From Acidobacteriota bacterium (GTDB lineage: Bacteria > Acidobacteriota > Terriglobia > Bryobacterales > Bryobacteraceae), in contig JANXSF010000031.1 in NCBI GenBank assembly GCA_025352795.1, positions 1 through 44,314 of the forward strand: a DNA stretch of 44,314 nucleotides, given 5' to 3'. How positions within the stretch are numbered: position 1 is the first letter of the stretch; each line of letters starts with the position of its first letter. The notes below the pieces were generated by a model. It worked only from the letters and a program-made list of their open reading frames with translations, was not told the DNA's origin and ran no database searches. The position numbers and the translations under genes were made by a program. Positions 1-7,951 of the stretch are shown piece by piece.

Positions 1-2
1 CT

Positions 3-242
3 ATTTATCACGCGGCGCCCCAGTACATTCCTGGGATTTGGTTGTTGATGTATGGCACTGGGGTGGTAACCGCCGGAACGTTTTCCGTGCCCATTGTTCC
101 GGTTATGGGTTTCTGTTTTATGGCCGCCGGCGGCATCGCCCTGTTTCTTCCCTTACATTTGGGAAACATCGCGCTGGGTGCTGGATTTGGCGGACTTCAT
201 GTTTTGTTCGGATTCTTGATTGCTCGAAGGTTTGGAGGATAG
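3..242 (+). CDS. Membrane protein, 3' end only
   Basis: This open frame runs in from the left edge, so the N-terminus is outside the window; 79 codons and a TAG stop are visible. The visible part is almost wholly hydrophobic, with about three membrane segments (starting near [20 protein letters not shown] and [10 protein letters not shown]) joined by very short loops, and ends in an Arg-Arg-Phe-Gly-Gly tail. A GGAGG motif at 235-239 near its end serves the next gene, which starts 3 bp after the stop, so the two are probably co-transcribed. I do not recognise a named family. The pairing with a winged-helix regulator suggests a small two-gene unit in which the regulator controls the membrane protein or an export function, but that is inference. 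Confidence 0.7.
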   Translation: MYHAAPQYIPGIWLLMYGTGVVTAGTFSVPIVPVMGFCFMAAGGIALFLPLHLGNIALGAGFGGLHVLFGFLIARRFGG

Positions 243-245
243 TTG

Positions 246-623
246 ATGAGTACCAGAAGTAACGCCGCAGCTGTCGAAAGAACGACAATGATGGCGCCCC
301 CAATGCCTGGCAAAAAAGCCTCCGATACCGCTCAGTTATTAGACAGGTTGATTCACGAACGAATGCGTCTGGGTATTGTCAGCGCACTGGCCGCCAACGA
401 AGTACTTACCTTCACCGAACTAAAACGGTTGCTGGATACAACCGATGGCAATGTCAGTGTCCACGCCCGCAAACTGGAAGAGGCAGGATACGTTTCCTGA
501 CAGAAATCGTTTGAAGGTCGAATGCCCAAAACCGAATATCGTTTGACCGATCCAGGCCGTTTGGCTCTGGAAAAATATCTCAACCATCTCGAAGCTCTTC
601 TCCAAGCAATGCGCCCCAAATAG
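246..623 (+). pseudogene. Winged-helix (HTH_34-like) regulator interrupted by in-frame TGA
   Basis: The ATG at 246 follows a GGAGG motif at spacing 6. The frame encodes a disordered N-terminus of about 28 residues, then a MarR/ArsR-like winged helix (LDRLIHERMRLGIVSAL, then FTELKRLL and a recognition-helix stretch NVSVHARKLEEAGYVS). A TGA stops it at 498-500. The same frame stays open to a TAG at 621-623 and encodes QKSFEGRMPKTEYRLT followed by a C-terminal helix, which is what this family has after the wing strand. So one nonsense codon splits an otherwise intact gene of about 125 codons. The shorter 84-residue product would keep the recognition helix but lose part of the wing and the C-terminal helix. 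A sequencing error or a recent mutation are both possible; recoding is unlikely. Confidence 0.75.
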
Positions 624-638
624 GTATTGCACCCCCAA

Positions 639-669
639 GGGTCCGGGTTCAGGCCTGGACCCATTTTTT
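639..669 (+). terminator. Hairpin with T tract between regulator and uppS
   Basis: A nine-pair stem (639-647 with 654-662, one G-T pair) closes a six-base loop and is followed by A and six T residues at 664-669. This is the form of an intrinsic terminator for the membrane-protein/regulator unit. It ends right at the ATG at 670 and only 18 bp before the better uppS start at 688. uppS would therefore need read-through or a promoter inside the hairpin region, so attenuation is possible. Confidence 0.65.
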
Positions 670-687
670 ATGAAAGGATACTTTATT

Positions 688-1368
688 ATGACGAGTACTT
701 TACATATCGGAATCATCATGGACGGCAACGGGCGGTGGGCCGAACGCCGCAGCCATCCCAGAACGGCCGGACATCGAGCTGGTGTTCGTGCAGTTCGCCG
801 TATCGTCGAATCGGCACCCAGCTTAGGTGTCCGCAGTTTGACGGTATATGCCTTTTCAGCAGATAACTGGCGTCGTCCAGAAATGGAGGTGCGGGCGTTG
901 CTTCGCTTGCTTCGCACGTACTTGATTTACGAAACGGATCGCCTGATTCAGCAAGGGGTGCGGATCCAATTTATGGGTCGTCGTGACAGGCTGTCGGAAA
1001 CCTTAGTCGAAGCCATGGAGACAGCAGAATTGCGGACGCGCAGTGGGGAATGTTTAACATTGCGGATCGCCCTTGATTATTCCTCACGAGAAGCCTTGGT
1101 GGATGCCGCCAAATCAATGGCGGAAGCAGGTCGATTCGACCGCCAATTTATGGCCGAGGCTTTGGGCACGGAGGATATCGATCTGGTGATTCGTACCGCT
1201 GGGGAGCAGCGTTTGAGCGATTTTTTCCTATGGGAGTGCGCCTATGCCGAGTTCGTATTTACAGAGCGCCTTTGGCCCGATTTCAGTACACAAGATATGA
1301 AAGCGGCAATCGAAGTGTATTCGCGGAGGACGCGTAAGTTCGGCGGTTTGCCAGCAATGGCCAGTTAA
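688..1368 (+). CDS. uppS: Polyprenyl (undecaprenyl-type) diphosphate synthase
   Basis: This is a cis-prenyltransferase, which condenses isopentenyl diphosphate onto farnesyl diphosphate to make the long lipid carrier for cell-wall sugars. The family's opening signature HIGIIMDGNGRWAE contains the catalytic Asp. It is followed by GHRAGV, YAFSADNW, the Arg-containing IQFMGRRDRL and the C-terminal RTAGEQRLSDFFLWECAYAE and LWPDF blocks. The product is 226 residues, slightly shorter than usual (about 250). I chose ATG 688 because AAGGA (674-678) lies 9 bases ahead, whereas ATG 670 sits directly on the T tract of a terminator-like hairpin. Two conserved blocks deviate: the usual NYGGR is DYSSR, and RTGGE is RTAGE. 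It is not next to cdsA, dxr or frr, so it may be a second, specialised copy. Confidence 0.9.
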   Translation: MTSTLHIGIIMDGNGRWAERRSHPRTAGHRAGVRAVRRIVESAPSLGVRSLTVYAFSADNWRRPEMEVRALLRLLRTYLIYETDRLIQQGVRIQFMGRRDRLSETLVEAMETAELRTRSGECLTLRIALDYSSREALVDAAKSMAEAGRFDRQFMAEALGTEDIDLVIRTAGEQRLSDFFLWECAYAEFVFTERLWPDFSTQDMKAAIEVYSRRTRKFGGLPAMAS

Positions 1369-1453
1369 TCTTTTCTCTTCAGGTGTTGAAGATGACAGAG
1401 CGGCCACTGATCCACCAACTCAACTTCAGATCTCGTGAATGTCGGTGTAAGTG

Positions 1454-1698
1454 GGGCAGGCGATTCCGCCCAATGTCATATAGTTTTCCCAAATCCCTGT
1501 AGAATCTCCAAACTTTTTTGGGGATAACTTTTGGTTAAAAAGACCGCTCCCTCGCGGTTACGGCTCGGTAACACCCTGATTCTAAAGAGCTGTGACCGCG
1601 AGGGAGCGGTTTTTCAAAGGCCTGATACACTTCACTCCAACACTTGAAGCTGTCCGATTGTGGGAAAACTAAGTGACATTGGGCGATTTCGCCTGCCC
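1454..1698. repeat. Palindromic dispersed repeat, copy A
   Basis: The outer 38-base arms 1454-1491 and 1661-1698 are inverted copies of each other (33 of 38 match). Inside lies a long imperfect palindrome at 1537-1614 with arms based on ACCGCTCCCTCGCGGT. Between core and right arm, 1615-1660 carries a tag (CAAAGGCCTGATAC and ACTTGAAGCTGTCCGATTG) that also occurs, inverted, in the second copy at 12661-12812. There is no coding potential beyond chance frames. The element sits between the convergent ends of uppS and the VWFA gene, and its core hairpin is flanked by A and T runs, so it could terminate transcription both ways. The rest of the gene-free stretch 1369-1759 shows only a small hairpin at 1698-1713. 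Confidence 0.8.
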
Positions 1699-1759
1699 GC
1701 TCGCTTGCGAGCGAAGTTTTAATTCCAATTTCCAAGAGACTACATGACATGCCTATAGC

Positions 1760-2704
1760 CTACTTACTGACCGCGAAATATCCGCTTCTTGTAGTAACCT
1801 TCATTCTCGACTTTCTGGACCTCACTTCCAGCTTCCTGAATGATCCATCGCGCACCTCGTCCGCAGGCTTAAATCCAATTGCATATTGGCTGCGCATTTC
1901 CTCTTGAATATCGGCGAAGATGGCGTCCAATTTGTTTTCATCATCCACATGAAAAGTTCGGCCACCTGTTGGTTCCGTCAACTTGCGTAACGCTGCAAGC
2001 CCCGAATTATCCTTTTGCAGACGATCCACTTCATAGTGGATGCCATAAATCACCGTGTCACTTTCAATGGCATCTTTACTGGCAGAATTTGCGGTGGCTA
2101 TGCTGCCGTTATCCAGGCCGTCGGTAAGAATAATCATCGCCTTGCGCCCCGGTTGTTTGCGCAACTTTTCACGAGCCACCAGGCTCACCGAATCAAACAG
2201 CAATGTACCGCCACGCGCCCGAAATTCGCCTGCTTTGCGGGGATCAATGGGATCAGCAGTTTTGTCCAAGGCTGCATTTAATTGAGGCAGGGAGGAAGTC
2301 AGATCCTGCCACACGGCAATGTGTGAAGAGAAAGATGCCAGCAGTGCTTTGTCTGCTTGCCGAATCACTTCCCTTAGAAATTTGCGGGCTGCTGCTTGCT
2401 CCTCTGGCAGCACCTGCGCCACACTGCCGCTGGTATCAATCAGGATTGAGACAACCAGTGGCGTATCAAGGTCACGTGCAAATTGGCGGATCTCCTGCTT
2501 GCGTCCATTTTCAAGGATTTCAAAATCTTCTTTGCGCAAATCCTTGACATACCCACCACGACGATCCCGAACAGTGAACAACACATTTACTAAATCCACA
2601 TTGACGCTGATGATGGAGGCATTCTTTGGTGGATTCAAAAGAATCTGCCCGTCAACAGGCAGCAGCACACCCATCAAAGTTACAGTAAGTAAGATGCTCT
2701 TCAC
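1760..2704 (-). CDS. Secreted VWFA-domain protein (acidobacterial type)
   Basis: A 314-residue protein with an N-terminal signal peptide (hydrophobic MKSILLTVTLMGVLLP). It then has the short beta-rich leader typical of the acidobacterial VWFA-related family (VNVDLVNVLFTVRD, ending LRKEDFEILENG). The VWA domain follows. Its metal-ion-dependent adhesion site is intact: DTSGS at residues 90-94, and a second acidic motif in ILTDGLDNG. The C-terminus, with AIGFKPAD and the closing RSGYFA, is also usual for the family. Such proteins are exported and thought to bind proteins or surfaces through a divalent metal; no specific role is known. Its start lies 30 bp from that of a larger VWFA protein on the other strand, so the two probably share a control region. 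Confidence 0.88.
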   Translation of the reverse strand: MKSILLTVTLMGVLLPVDGQILLNPPKNASIISVNVDLVNVLFTVRDRRGGYVKDLRKEDFEILENGRKQEIRQFARDLDTPLVVSILIDTSGSVAQVLPEEQAAARKFLREVIRQADKALLASFSSHIAVWQDLTSSLPQLNAALDKTADPIDPRKAGEFRARGGTLLFDSVSLVAREKLRKQPGRKAMIILTDGLDNGSIATANSASKDAIESDTVIYGIHYEVDRLQKDNSGLAALRKLTEPTGGRTFHVDDENKLDAIFADIQEEMRSQYAIGFKPADEVRDGSFRKLEVRSRKSRMKVTTRSGYFAVSK

Positions 2705-2714
2705 TGCTGGTTAT

Positions 2715-2731
2715 TGTACACTTGCCGTACA
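2715..2731. promoter_or_regulatory. Small palindrome in the shared 30-bp divergent gap
   Basis: TGTAC, seven bases, GTACA lies in the middle of the gap between the two divergent VWFA start codons (2704 on -, 2735 on +). The gap is too short for two ordinary promoters plus leaders, so promoters must lie partly inside the genes. The palindrome could be an operator serving both. Evidence is only symmetry and position. Confidence 0.3.
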
Positions 2732-2734
2732 GGC

Positions 2735-4861
2735 ATGTCAGCCAGAATCCTACTCCTACTGCTTGTAACGCGTTGCGCAATGGCGCAGCAATCTGTCGAC
2801 CCCATACAGCCGACCCTCCGCATTACCTTCACATTAATCCAGGTAGACGCCGTGGTGACCGATTCGCACGGTCGTCGCGTAACCGATCTGCATGCAGACG
2901 ACTTTGAAATTAAACAGGATGGCGTGGCTCAAAAAGTGACTCACTTTTCGTATGTCCCCGATGACCGTCCGCCCTTTGTTCTACAACCAAAATCCAAGGG
3001 CTTTAACGTTGACATCGCCATGCAAGTTCCGCTGGCCGCCAATCAAGTGAAGCGAACTGTGGCGTTGGTGGTTGACGATATGGGCATGAGCTTTGAAAGT
3101 ATTGTCCGCGTGCGTGATTCACTGCGCAAGTATGTAGAACAGTACATGCAGCCAGGCGATTTAATGGCCATCATCCGCACCGGTGGAGGCATAGCCACGC
3201 TGGAACAATTCACGAATGATAAGAAGATTTTGCTTGCCGGTGTTGAATTTATGAAATGGCGGTTTGGCGGGCGCACCGGCTTACTTACTATCAACCCTGT
3301 GAGCTCAGAACCAACGCCTAAGCGGGATGGTCCGGAAATGCTGGATTACGGTAATCAAGGCCTTTCCGCGCTAGGCGCATTGGGCACGCTGGATCAAGTA
3401 ATCAGCGGTATGCGTCGATTGCCAGGACGCAAGTCTGTGGTCTTCTTTTCAGAAACTATGCGTATGGAATCACGCGTCAATTCCAGCCTGGACCATTTGA
3501 CAGACATGGCCAATCGCGCTGCGGTGTCGCTTTACGCCATTGATCCAACGGGGTTAAAAGTGAACGGTCGCTTAGCCGCTCCGCAATTCCCGGAAAGGGG
3601 TGACGAAGCGCCAGCAGGTGGGCAAGGCGGCTCTTTGGCCGATACGATATTTACAGGGTCTGGGGCCCGGGAAATTCGTTCGAATGAGGGGTTGGATTAT
3701 CTTAGCAAGCGCACAGGCGGGCTTTTCTTTACTGGTCGGAACGATATTCCAGCATCCATTCAACAGGCAGTGGACGATCAAATGGGTTACTACCTGCTTG
3801 GGTACAGTCCACAAGAAGGCACGTTTGAAAAGGATTCCAAGAAAGCCAAGTACCACAAGGTGACTGTCCGTGTGAAACGCCCGGGCCTACTAGTGCGATG
3901 GAAATCCGGCTTCAATGGCATGACCGATGCGGATGTTCCAATGGAAGAGCCCACCAAGGCGAAGACAAGGGAAGAGCAGTTGATGGAAGCTTTGGCATCG
4001 CCATTTACCGCAACGGATTTGAAGGTTCGACTTACTTGCTGGTATAACGATTTTGGAAACGACGGCCCTGCGGTGCGTTCTATGTTGCACTTTGGAGCCC
4101 AGGATCTAACCTTCCACAAACAACCTGATAATTCTTGGCAGGCGCAAGTGGATGTTGTCACATCGGCATACCGTGGGCTGAAGCAAACCATACAACAACG
4201 GCAGCGGCGGGAAAACATTGTACTTTCCGATGATGTTTATCGCAAAGCATTAAAGGAAGGCTTCCTGTTTACTTGGGATTATCCGGTGAAAGATCCCGGA
4301 GCGTTCCTGTTGCGAGCCGTTGTGCGCGATGCGGAGACCGCCCGCATTGGTTCTGCCAGCCAATCGGTGGCGGTTCCCGATACTCGTAAAGGGCAATTGG
4401 CGATGAGTGGAATTGTGGTTAATTTGTCGACCGGGCCAACCCAATCGAATGGAACTCTTGAAAAAAATGAGAGCAAAGGTGAAGCCTGGGCGCAAGGTGG
4501 ACCGGCGATTCGCCGCTACCTTCCAGGGCAGAATATTCTTTATACCTTCGTCGTTGTGAACCCCCAGCGAAATTCCGGCAAACAATCAAAAGTTACCAAA
4601 GAATTGCGTGTCTACTACAACGGCAAACTGCTATTTAGCAGTCCGTCGACAGAGGTGAATGAATCTGGAGGCAGGCTGGATAAGCGACGGTTACTTGGTG
4701 GGGGAATTTTGAGACTTGGCCCTATTGCTAAGCCCGGCGAATACATTTTGCAGGTTATAGTTACAGACAAACTGGCGCGCAAGAACAAATCGAAAGTAAC
4801 GCAGTGGATCGATTTTGAAGTGCTCAAACCTGAACCTCAAATTAAGATAGCTGGACGGTGA
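2735..4861 (+). CDS. Large secreted VWFA-related protein (acidobacterial type)
   Basis: A 708-residue protein. ATG 2735 gives a clean signal peptide (MSARILLLLLVTRCAMAQ); an upstream TTG in frame at 2714 would disturb it. Residues 28-75 form the family leader (ITFTLIQVDAVVTDSHG, DDFEIKQDG). Residues 108-370 form a VWA domain with the variant metal site DMGMS at 115-119, where the first Ser of the usual DxSxS is Gly. It ends in the family hallmark YYLLGYSP, followed by VTVRVKRPGLLVRWKSGF. The remaining 300 residues are beta-rich, with Ig-like character, and unassigned. It is divergently paired with the smaller VWFA gene and probably acts outside the cytoplasmic membrane. The ligand is unknown. 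Confidence 0.88.
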   Translation: MSARILLLLLVTRCAMAQQSVDPIQPTLRITFTLIQVDAVVTDSHGRRVTDLHADDFEIKQDGVAQKVTHFSYVPDDRPPFVLQPKSKGFNVDIAMQVPLAANQVKRTVALVVDDMGMSFESIVRVRDSLRKYVEQYMQPGDLMAIIRTGGGIATLEQFTNDKKILLAGVEFMKWRFGGRTGLLTINPVSSEPTPKRDGPEMLDYGNQGLSALGALGTLDQVISGMRRLPGRKSVVFFSETMRMESRVNSSLDHLTDMANRAAVSLYAIDPTGLKVNGRLAAPQFPERGDEAPAGGQGGSLADTIFTGSGAREIRSNEGLDYLSKRTGGLFFTGRNDIPASIQQAVDDQMGYYLLGYSPQEGTFEKDSKKAKYHKVTVRVKRPGLLVRWKSGFNGMTDADVPMEEPTKAKTREEQLMEALASPFTATDLKVRLTCWYNDFGNDGPAVRSMLHFGAQDLTFHKQPDNSWQAQVDVVTSAYRGLKQTIQQRQRRENIVLSDDVYRKALKEGFLFTWDYPVKDPGAFLLRAVVRDAETARIGSASQSVAVPDTRKGQLAMSGIVVNLSTGPTQSNGTLEKNESKGEAWAQGGPAIRRYLPGQNILYTFVVVNPQRNSGKQSKVTKELRVYYNGKLLFSSPSTEVNESGGRLDKRRLLGGGILRLGPIAKPGEYILQVIVTDKLARKNKSKVTQWIDFEVLKPEPQIKIAGR

Positions 4862-4921
4862 ATTCCGGCGCATCGGAGAAGGACAAGGATGCTGGATTGC
4901 ATTGTCTGGATTTTGACGACG

Positions 4922-5812
4922 CTAAACAGGTTTAGCGATATCCCGATGCACGATTTTTGCCGTGTAACTGGCGCTCTTTAATCTTTTGGCAATTTCCTCA
5001 GCTATCATCACGGAGCGATGGTGCCCGCCGGTGCATCCGAAAGATACGGTCAGGTAGCTTTTGCCTTCCTCAATATAGTGCGGCATCAGATAGCGCAACA
5101 GGTCTGCCACGCGATCCATAAATTCCATGGTCTGGGGGAACGATCGGATGAACTTGGCCACCTTGGCGTTGCGACCGGTCTTGTGTTTGTACTCGGGAAT
5201 GTAATTGGGGTTGGGCAGAAATCGAACATCGAACACCAGGTCGGAATCGGTAGGAACGCCGTGCCGGTAGCCGAAACTGGTGACGTAAAGAGCAATAGTT
5301 GGACTTTGCCCTGACCCTTTCAACTTTTCCTGCATCCAGGCGCGCAAATCATGCACGTTGAATTTGCTAGTATCGACAATAATATCAGCCAGACCACGGA
5401 TGGTCTCCAGTGCCTTACGTTCTGTACGCACACTGTGAGCGACCGATTCTTTTTGACCTAGCGGATGCGGCCTGCGCGTTTCGCTGAAGCGACGCACCAA
5501 AGTGGAATCATCGGCCTCCAGAAAAATCAGACGGGTTTGAATTTTGCGGCGTAATTTGGCGTAGAGTGCCGGGAAACGTTCCAACGCCTCGCCCTCGCGG
5601 ATGTCAACCACAAGGGCGGCGGCGTGAATCTGGGCCGATGTCTGGGTGAGTTCGGCAAACTTCTCCACCAGATCCATGGGCAGGTTATCCACCGAATAGT
5701 AACCCAGGTCCTCAATGGCTTTCAGCACAGTTCCCTTGCCGGAACCGCTGAGTCCGGTGATGATCACCAGTTCAGGAACTCGCAAAGCACCAGTTAAGGA
5801 CGCGTTTTCCAT
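4922..5812 (-). CDS. rapZ: RNase adapter RapZ / YvcJ-type nucleotide-binding protein
   Basis: A 296-residue P-loop protein of the RapZ/YvcJ family. The Walker A motif GLSGSGKGT is at residues 20-28, followed by the family's LGYYSVDNLP. The C-terminal domain carries SFGYRHGVP, DVRFLPNPNY and the FGCTGGHHRSV block. In E. coli the protein steers RNase E to the GlmZ small RNA and so controls amino-sugar synthesis; in Bacillus it binds GTP and affects competence. Which applies here cannot be told from sequence. It is the last gene of a leftward rpoN-hpf-rapZ group, 15 bp after hpf. Its stop codon lies in a small palindrome (GCTAAAC, AG, GTTTAGC). It converges with the VWFA gene across 60 bp. Confidence 0.96.
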   Translation of the reverse strand: MENASLTGALRVPELVIITGLSGSGKGTVLKAIEDLGYYSVDNLPMDLVEKFAELTQTSAQIHAAALVVDIREGEALERFPALYAKLRRKIQTRLIFLEADDSTLVRRFSETRRPHPLGQKESVAHSVRTERKALETIRGLADIIVDTSKFNVHDLRAWMQEKLKGSGQSPTIALYVTSFGYRHGVPTDSDLVFDVRFLPNPNYIPEYKHKTGRNAKVAKFIRSFPQTMEFMDRVADLLRYLMPHYIEEGKSYLTVSFGCTGGHHRSVMIAEEIAKRLKSASYTAKIVHRDIAKPV

Positions 5813-5827
5813 TTTGCGCTTTTAATT

Positions 5828-6361
5828 TTAACCCAATTCTATGAGATCAAAGTGACCGTCGGCGCGGCGGACAACAATGGAAGAACCACCGGAATCAGCG
5901 TCGCGAAACGCCAGGTAATTCTGTTTCCCACTGATCGCCAGCACCGCTTCATCAGCAGTCATAGGTTTCCGATTGTTCTTTGGAACAGGGCGGAAAATGC
6001 GAATCCCAGGAGCTTCCTCAGCAGCCAGTGGCTCTTCCACCACTATCTTCACCGAACCGGAATGGCGTGTGGTGGTGCGGAACTTATCTTCCTGCTTGAT
6101 AATCTGCTTTTCCAGCTTGTCAATGGCAGAAGCCAGCGCGGTGAAATCGTCTTTGGCCGTCGCTTTGCCAGCAAAGTTGTGATGGTGATGATTTACCGTG
6201 ATCTCCGCTTTGCGCATATGACGCACTGCGGTAAGAATCACGTGACCTTCCTTTTCTCCTTTCTTGTCGAGCATCTTGCCAATTCTCGTCAAGCGGGATT
6301 CAATCTGTTTCTGCTTGGTAGGTGTGAGCCCGGAGGGGGCTCCTGTGTAATGGACGCGCAT
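5828..6361 (-). CDS. hpf: Long-form ribosome hibernation promoting factor
   Basis: A 177-residue protein. Residues 1-100 are the S30AE domain that binds in the tRNA/mRNA channel of the 30S subunit (MRVHYTGAPSGLT opening, a basic region around RHMRKAEITV, helix ASAIDKLEKQI). Residues 125-177 are the C-terminal dimerisation domain of long HPF (KPMTADEAVLAISG, NYLAFRDADSG, closing FDLIELG), which pairs 70S ribosomes into 100S dimers in many bacteria. A run of four His at 58-61 is natural sequence within the S30AE fold. It lies between rpoN (27 bp upstream) and rapZ, the usual place for this gene. Confidence 0.95.
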   Translation of the reverse strand: MRVHYTGAPSGLTPTKQKQIESRLTRIGKMLDKKGEKEGHVILTAVRHMRKAEITVNHHHHNFAGKATAKDDFTALASAIDKLEKQIIKQEDKFRTTTRHSGSVKIVVEEPLAAEEAPGIRIFRPVPKNNRKPMTADEAVLAISGKQNYLAFRDADSGGSSIVVRRADGHFDLIELG

Positions 6362-6388
6362 AAGAACCTTTTTGACCCGGCCTTCAGA

Positions 6389-7951
6389 CTATGACTTTGT
6401 CCTTCGCTGATGGGTGGAGGGAATTTTCAAGTCTTCCCGGTATTTTGCCACCGTACGACGAGTGACAGCAATGCCTTCTGACTGCAATTTTTGAGTGATT
6501 TGGTCATCAGTCAATGGATGGGCGGGGTCTTCCTCATCAATCATCTTTTTCACCATGCGCTTCACCAGTAACAACGGCGTATTGGCACCAGTTGTTCCCT
6601 GAACTCCTTCTGAAAAGAAGAAGCGCAATTCAAAAACACCTTGCGGGGTGTGAGTATACTTACTGGCAACTGCCCGGCTGACCGTAGATGGATGCACGCC
6701 GATCTCTTCAGCAATATCCTTGATCATCATCGGCACCAGGTAATCCAATCCGTGTTCCAGGAATTCCCCTTGCCGCCGAACAATAGACTGGCAAACTCGC
6801 AGAATGGTGTGCTTGCGCTGCTCAATATTTTTCATCAACATGGAGGCGCTGGCAAACCGCTCCTTAATATAGTTGCGGACGTCCTTGTTGGGCTCCTGCT
6901 CTTTATCCAGCATCCGCAGGTAGCTGCGGTTGATGTGAACGTTGGGAATATCGTCGTCGTTTAGCTCAATAATGTAGCCGTCGCTATCCTTATAGATGAA
7001 GACGTCGGGTTCCACGGCGCGTGCGCCCGGGCCGGAATAGCGCATGCCCGGATGCGGATCAAGTCGGCGAATGGCTTCCAATGCGATCTGAATATGTTCC
7101 TGAGGTCGGCCCAACAAACGACCAATTTGAGGGAACTGCCGGGCTTCAATCAGCTTCATATGCTGATCAATAATTTGCCAGGCCACTCCACCTTGTCCGT
7201 TACGGGCGGCCAGTTGCAGCAGCAGGCATTCCCGAAGATCGCGCGCCGCCACTCCAGAAGGGTCCAAAGCTTGCACGGCGTGTAGGGCAGCTTCCAGATC
7301 GGCAATGTCATGCCCGCCACCCAGGATAGCGATTTCTTCCAGTGAAATTGTAAGGTAACCGTTATCGTCAAGGTTGCCGATAATGGAATCCGCTGCATCG
7401 CGAACTTTTTCCGGGAGGACGGTGAGGCTCAACTGCTGATTCAGATGATCGGGCAGGGTGACTGGCGCGGATACGAAGGTTTCCCAGGAAGGCTTATCCA
7501 CTGATTCACCGGCCGGACTCTTAAAGCCAGGCTCCAGATATTCCTGAAAATAGTTGTCGAAATCAATGGCATCAAAAGCGTCGGTGGCCGGTTGCTCAAT
7601 GGGATCGGCAGGAATTTCGCTGGACGATTCGGGAGCGGCAATTTCCGGTTCAGGGGCGGAGTAGCTATCAAAACTGGATTCGTGTTCGGTTCCCGCGCCT
7701 GTGGCGTCCAGTATGTCTTTGTCAGAAGGATTTGAAAAACGTTCTACTTCTAGAACGGCTTGCAATTCTTCAGGAGTCAGTTCTTCGCCCGCGTCCAGAT
7801 TTTCTTCCAGGACAGGGTTGGCGGCAATCTCCTGCGAAAGCATCTCCTTCAGTTCAAGCCGGTTGAGCTGAAGCACCGTCACCATCTGGACCAGCCCAGG
7901 CGTGAGGATTTGCTTTTGCGAGACTTTTATTTGCAGCCTTTGCGAAAGCAT
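6389..7951 (-). CDS. rpoN: RNA polymerase sigma-54 factor
   Basis: A 520-residue sigma-54. Region I is at the N-terminus (LTPGLVQMVTVLQLNRLELKEML), where activator ATPases act. An acidic, Ser/Pro/Glu-rich linker covers about residues 55-160. The core-binding domain includes LDPSGVAARDLRECLLLQL. The helix-turn-helix is near DIAEEIGVHPSTVSRAVASKY. The RpoN box TRRTVAKYRE, which reads the -24 element, is near residue 500. It starts the leftward rpoN-hpf-rapZ set. No clear Shine-Dalgarno precedes ATG 7951; instead an inverted repeat CTGTT-N9-AACAG lies at 7953-7971, which could be an operator. Confidence 0.97.
   Translation of the reverse strand: MLSQRLQIKVSQKQILTPGLVQMVTVLQLNRLELKEMLSQEIAANPVLEENLDAGEELTPEELQAVLEVERFSNPSDKDILDATGAGTEHESSFDSYSAPEPEIAAPESSSEIPADPIEQPATDAFDAIDFDNYFQEYLEPGFKSPAGESVDKPSWETFVSAPVTLPDHLNQQLSLTVLPEKVRDAADSIIGNLDDNGYLTISLEEIAILGGGHDIADLEAALHAVQALDPSGVAARDLRECLLLQLAARNGQGGVAWQIIDQHMKLIEARQFPQIGRLLGRPQEHIQIALEAIRRLDPHPGMRYSGPGARAVEPDVFIYKDSDGYIIELNDDDIPNVHINRSYLRMLDKEQEPNKDVRNYIKERFASASMLMKNIEQRKHTILRVCQSIVRRQGEFLEHGLDYLVPMMIKDIAEEIGVHPSTVSRAVASKYTHTPQGVFELRFFFSEGVQGTTGANTPLLLVKRMVKKMIDEEDPAHPLTDDQITQKLQSEGIAVTRRTVAKYREDLKIPSTHQRRTKS

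Noticed and set aside
498-500. TGA as a selenocysteine codon
   Set aside because: The family has no catalytic Cys at this point, no adjacent hairpin of the needed kind was seen, and a DNA-binding wing is an unlikely place for selenocysteine.
1535-1750. A 71-codon frame on the minus strand across repeat copy A
   Set aside because: It lies wholly on the palindromic repeat and tag; the translation has no family features, and similar chance frames appear across copy B (12665-12970).
5990-6190. Four-His run in hpf as an engineered tag
   Set aside because: It is inside the S30AE fold, not at an end, and the surrounding sequence is normal for the family.
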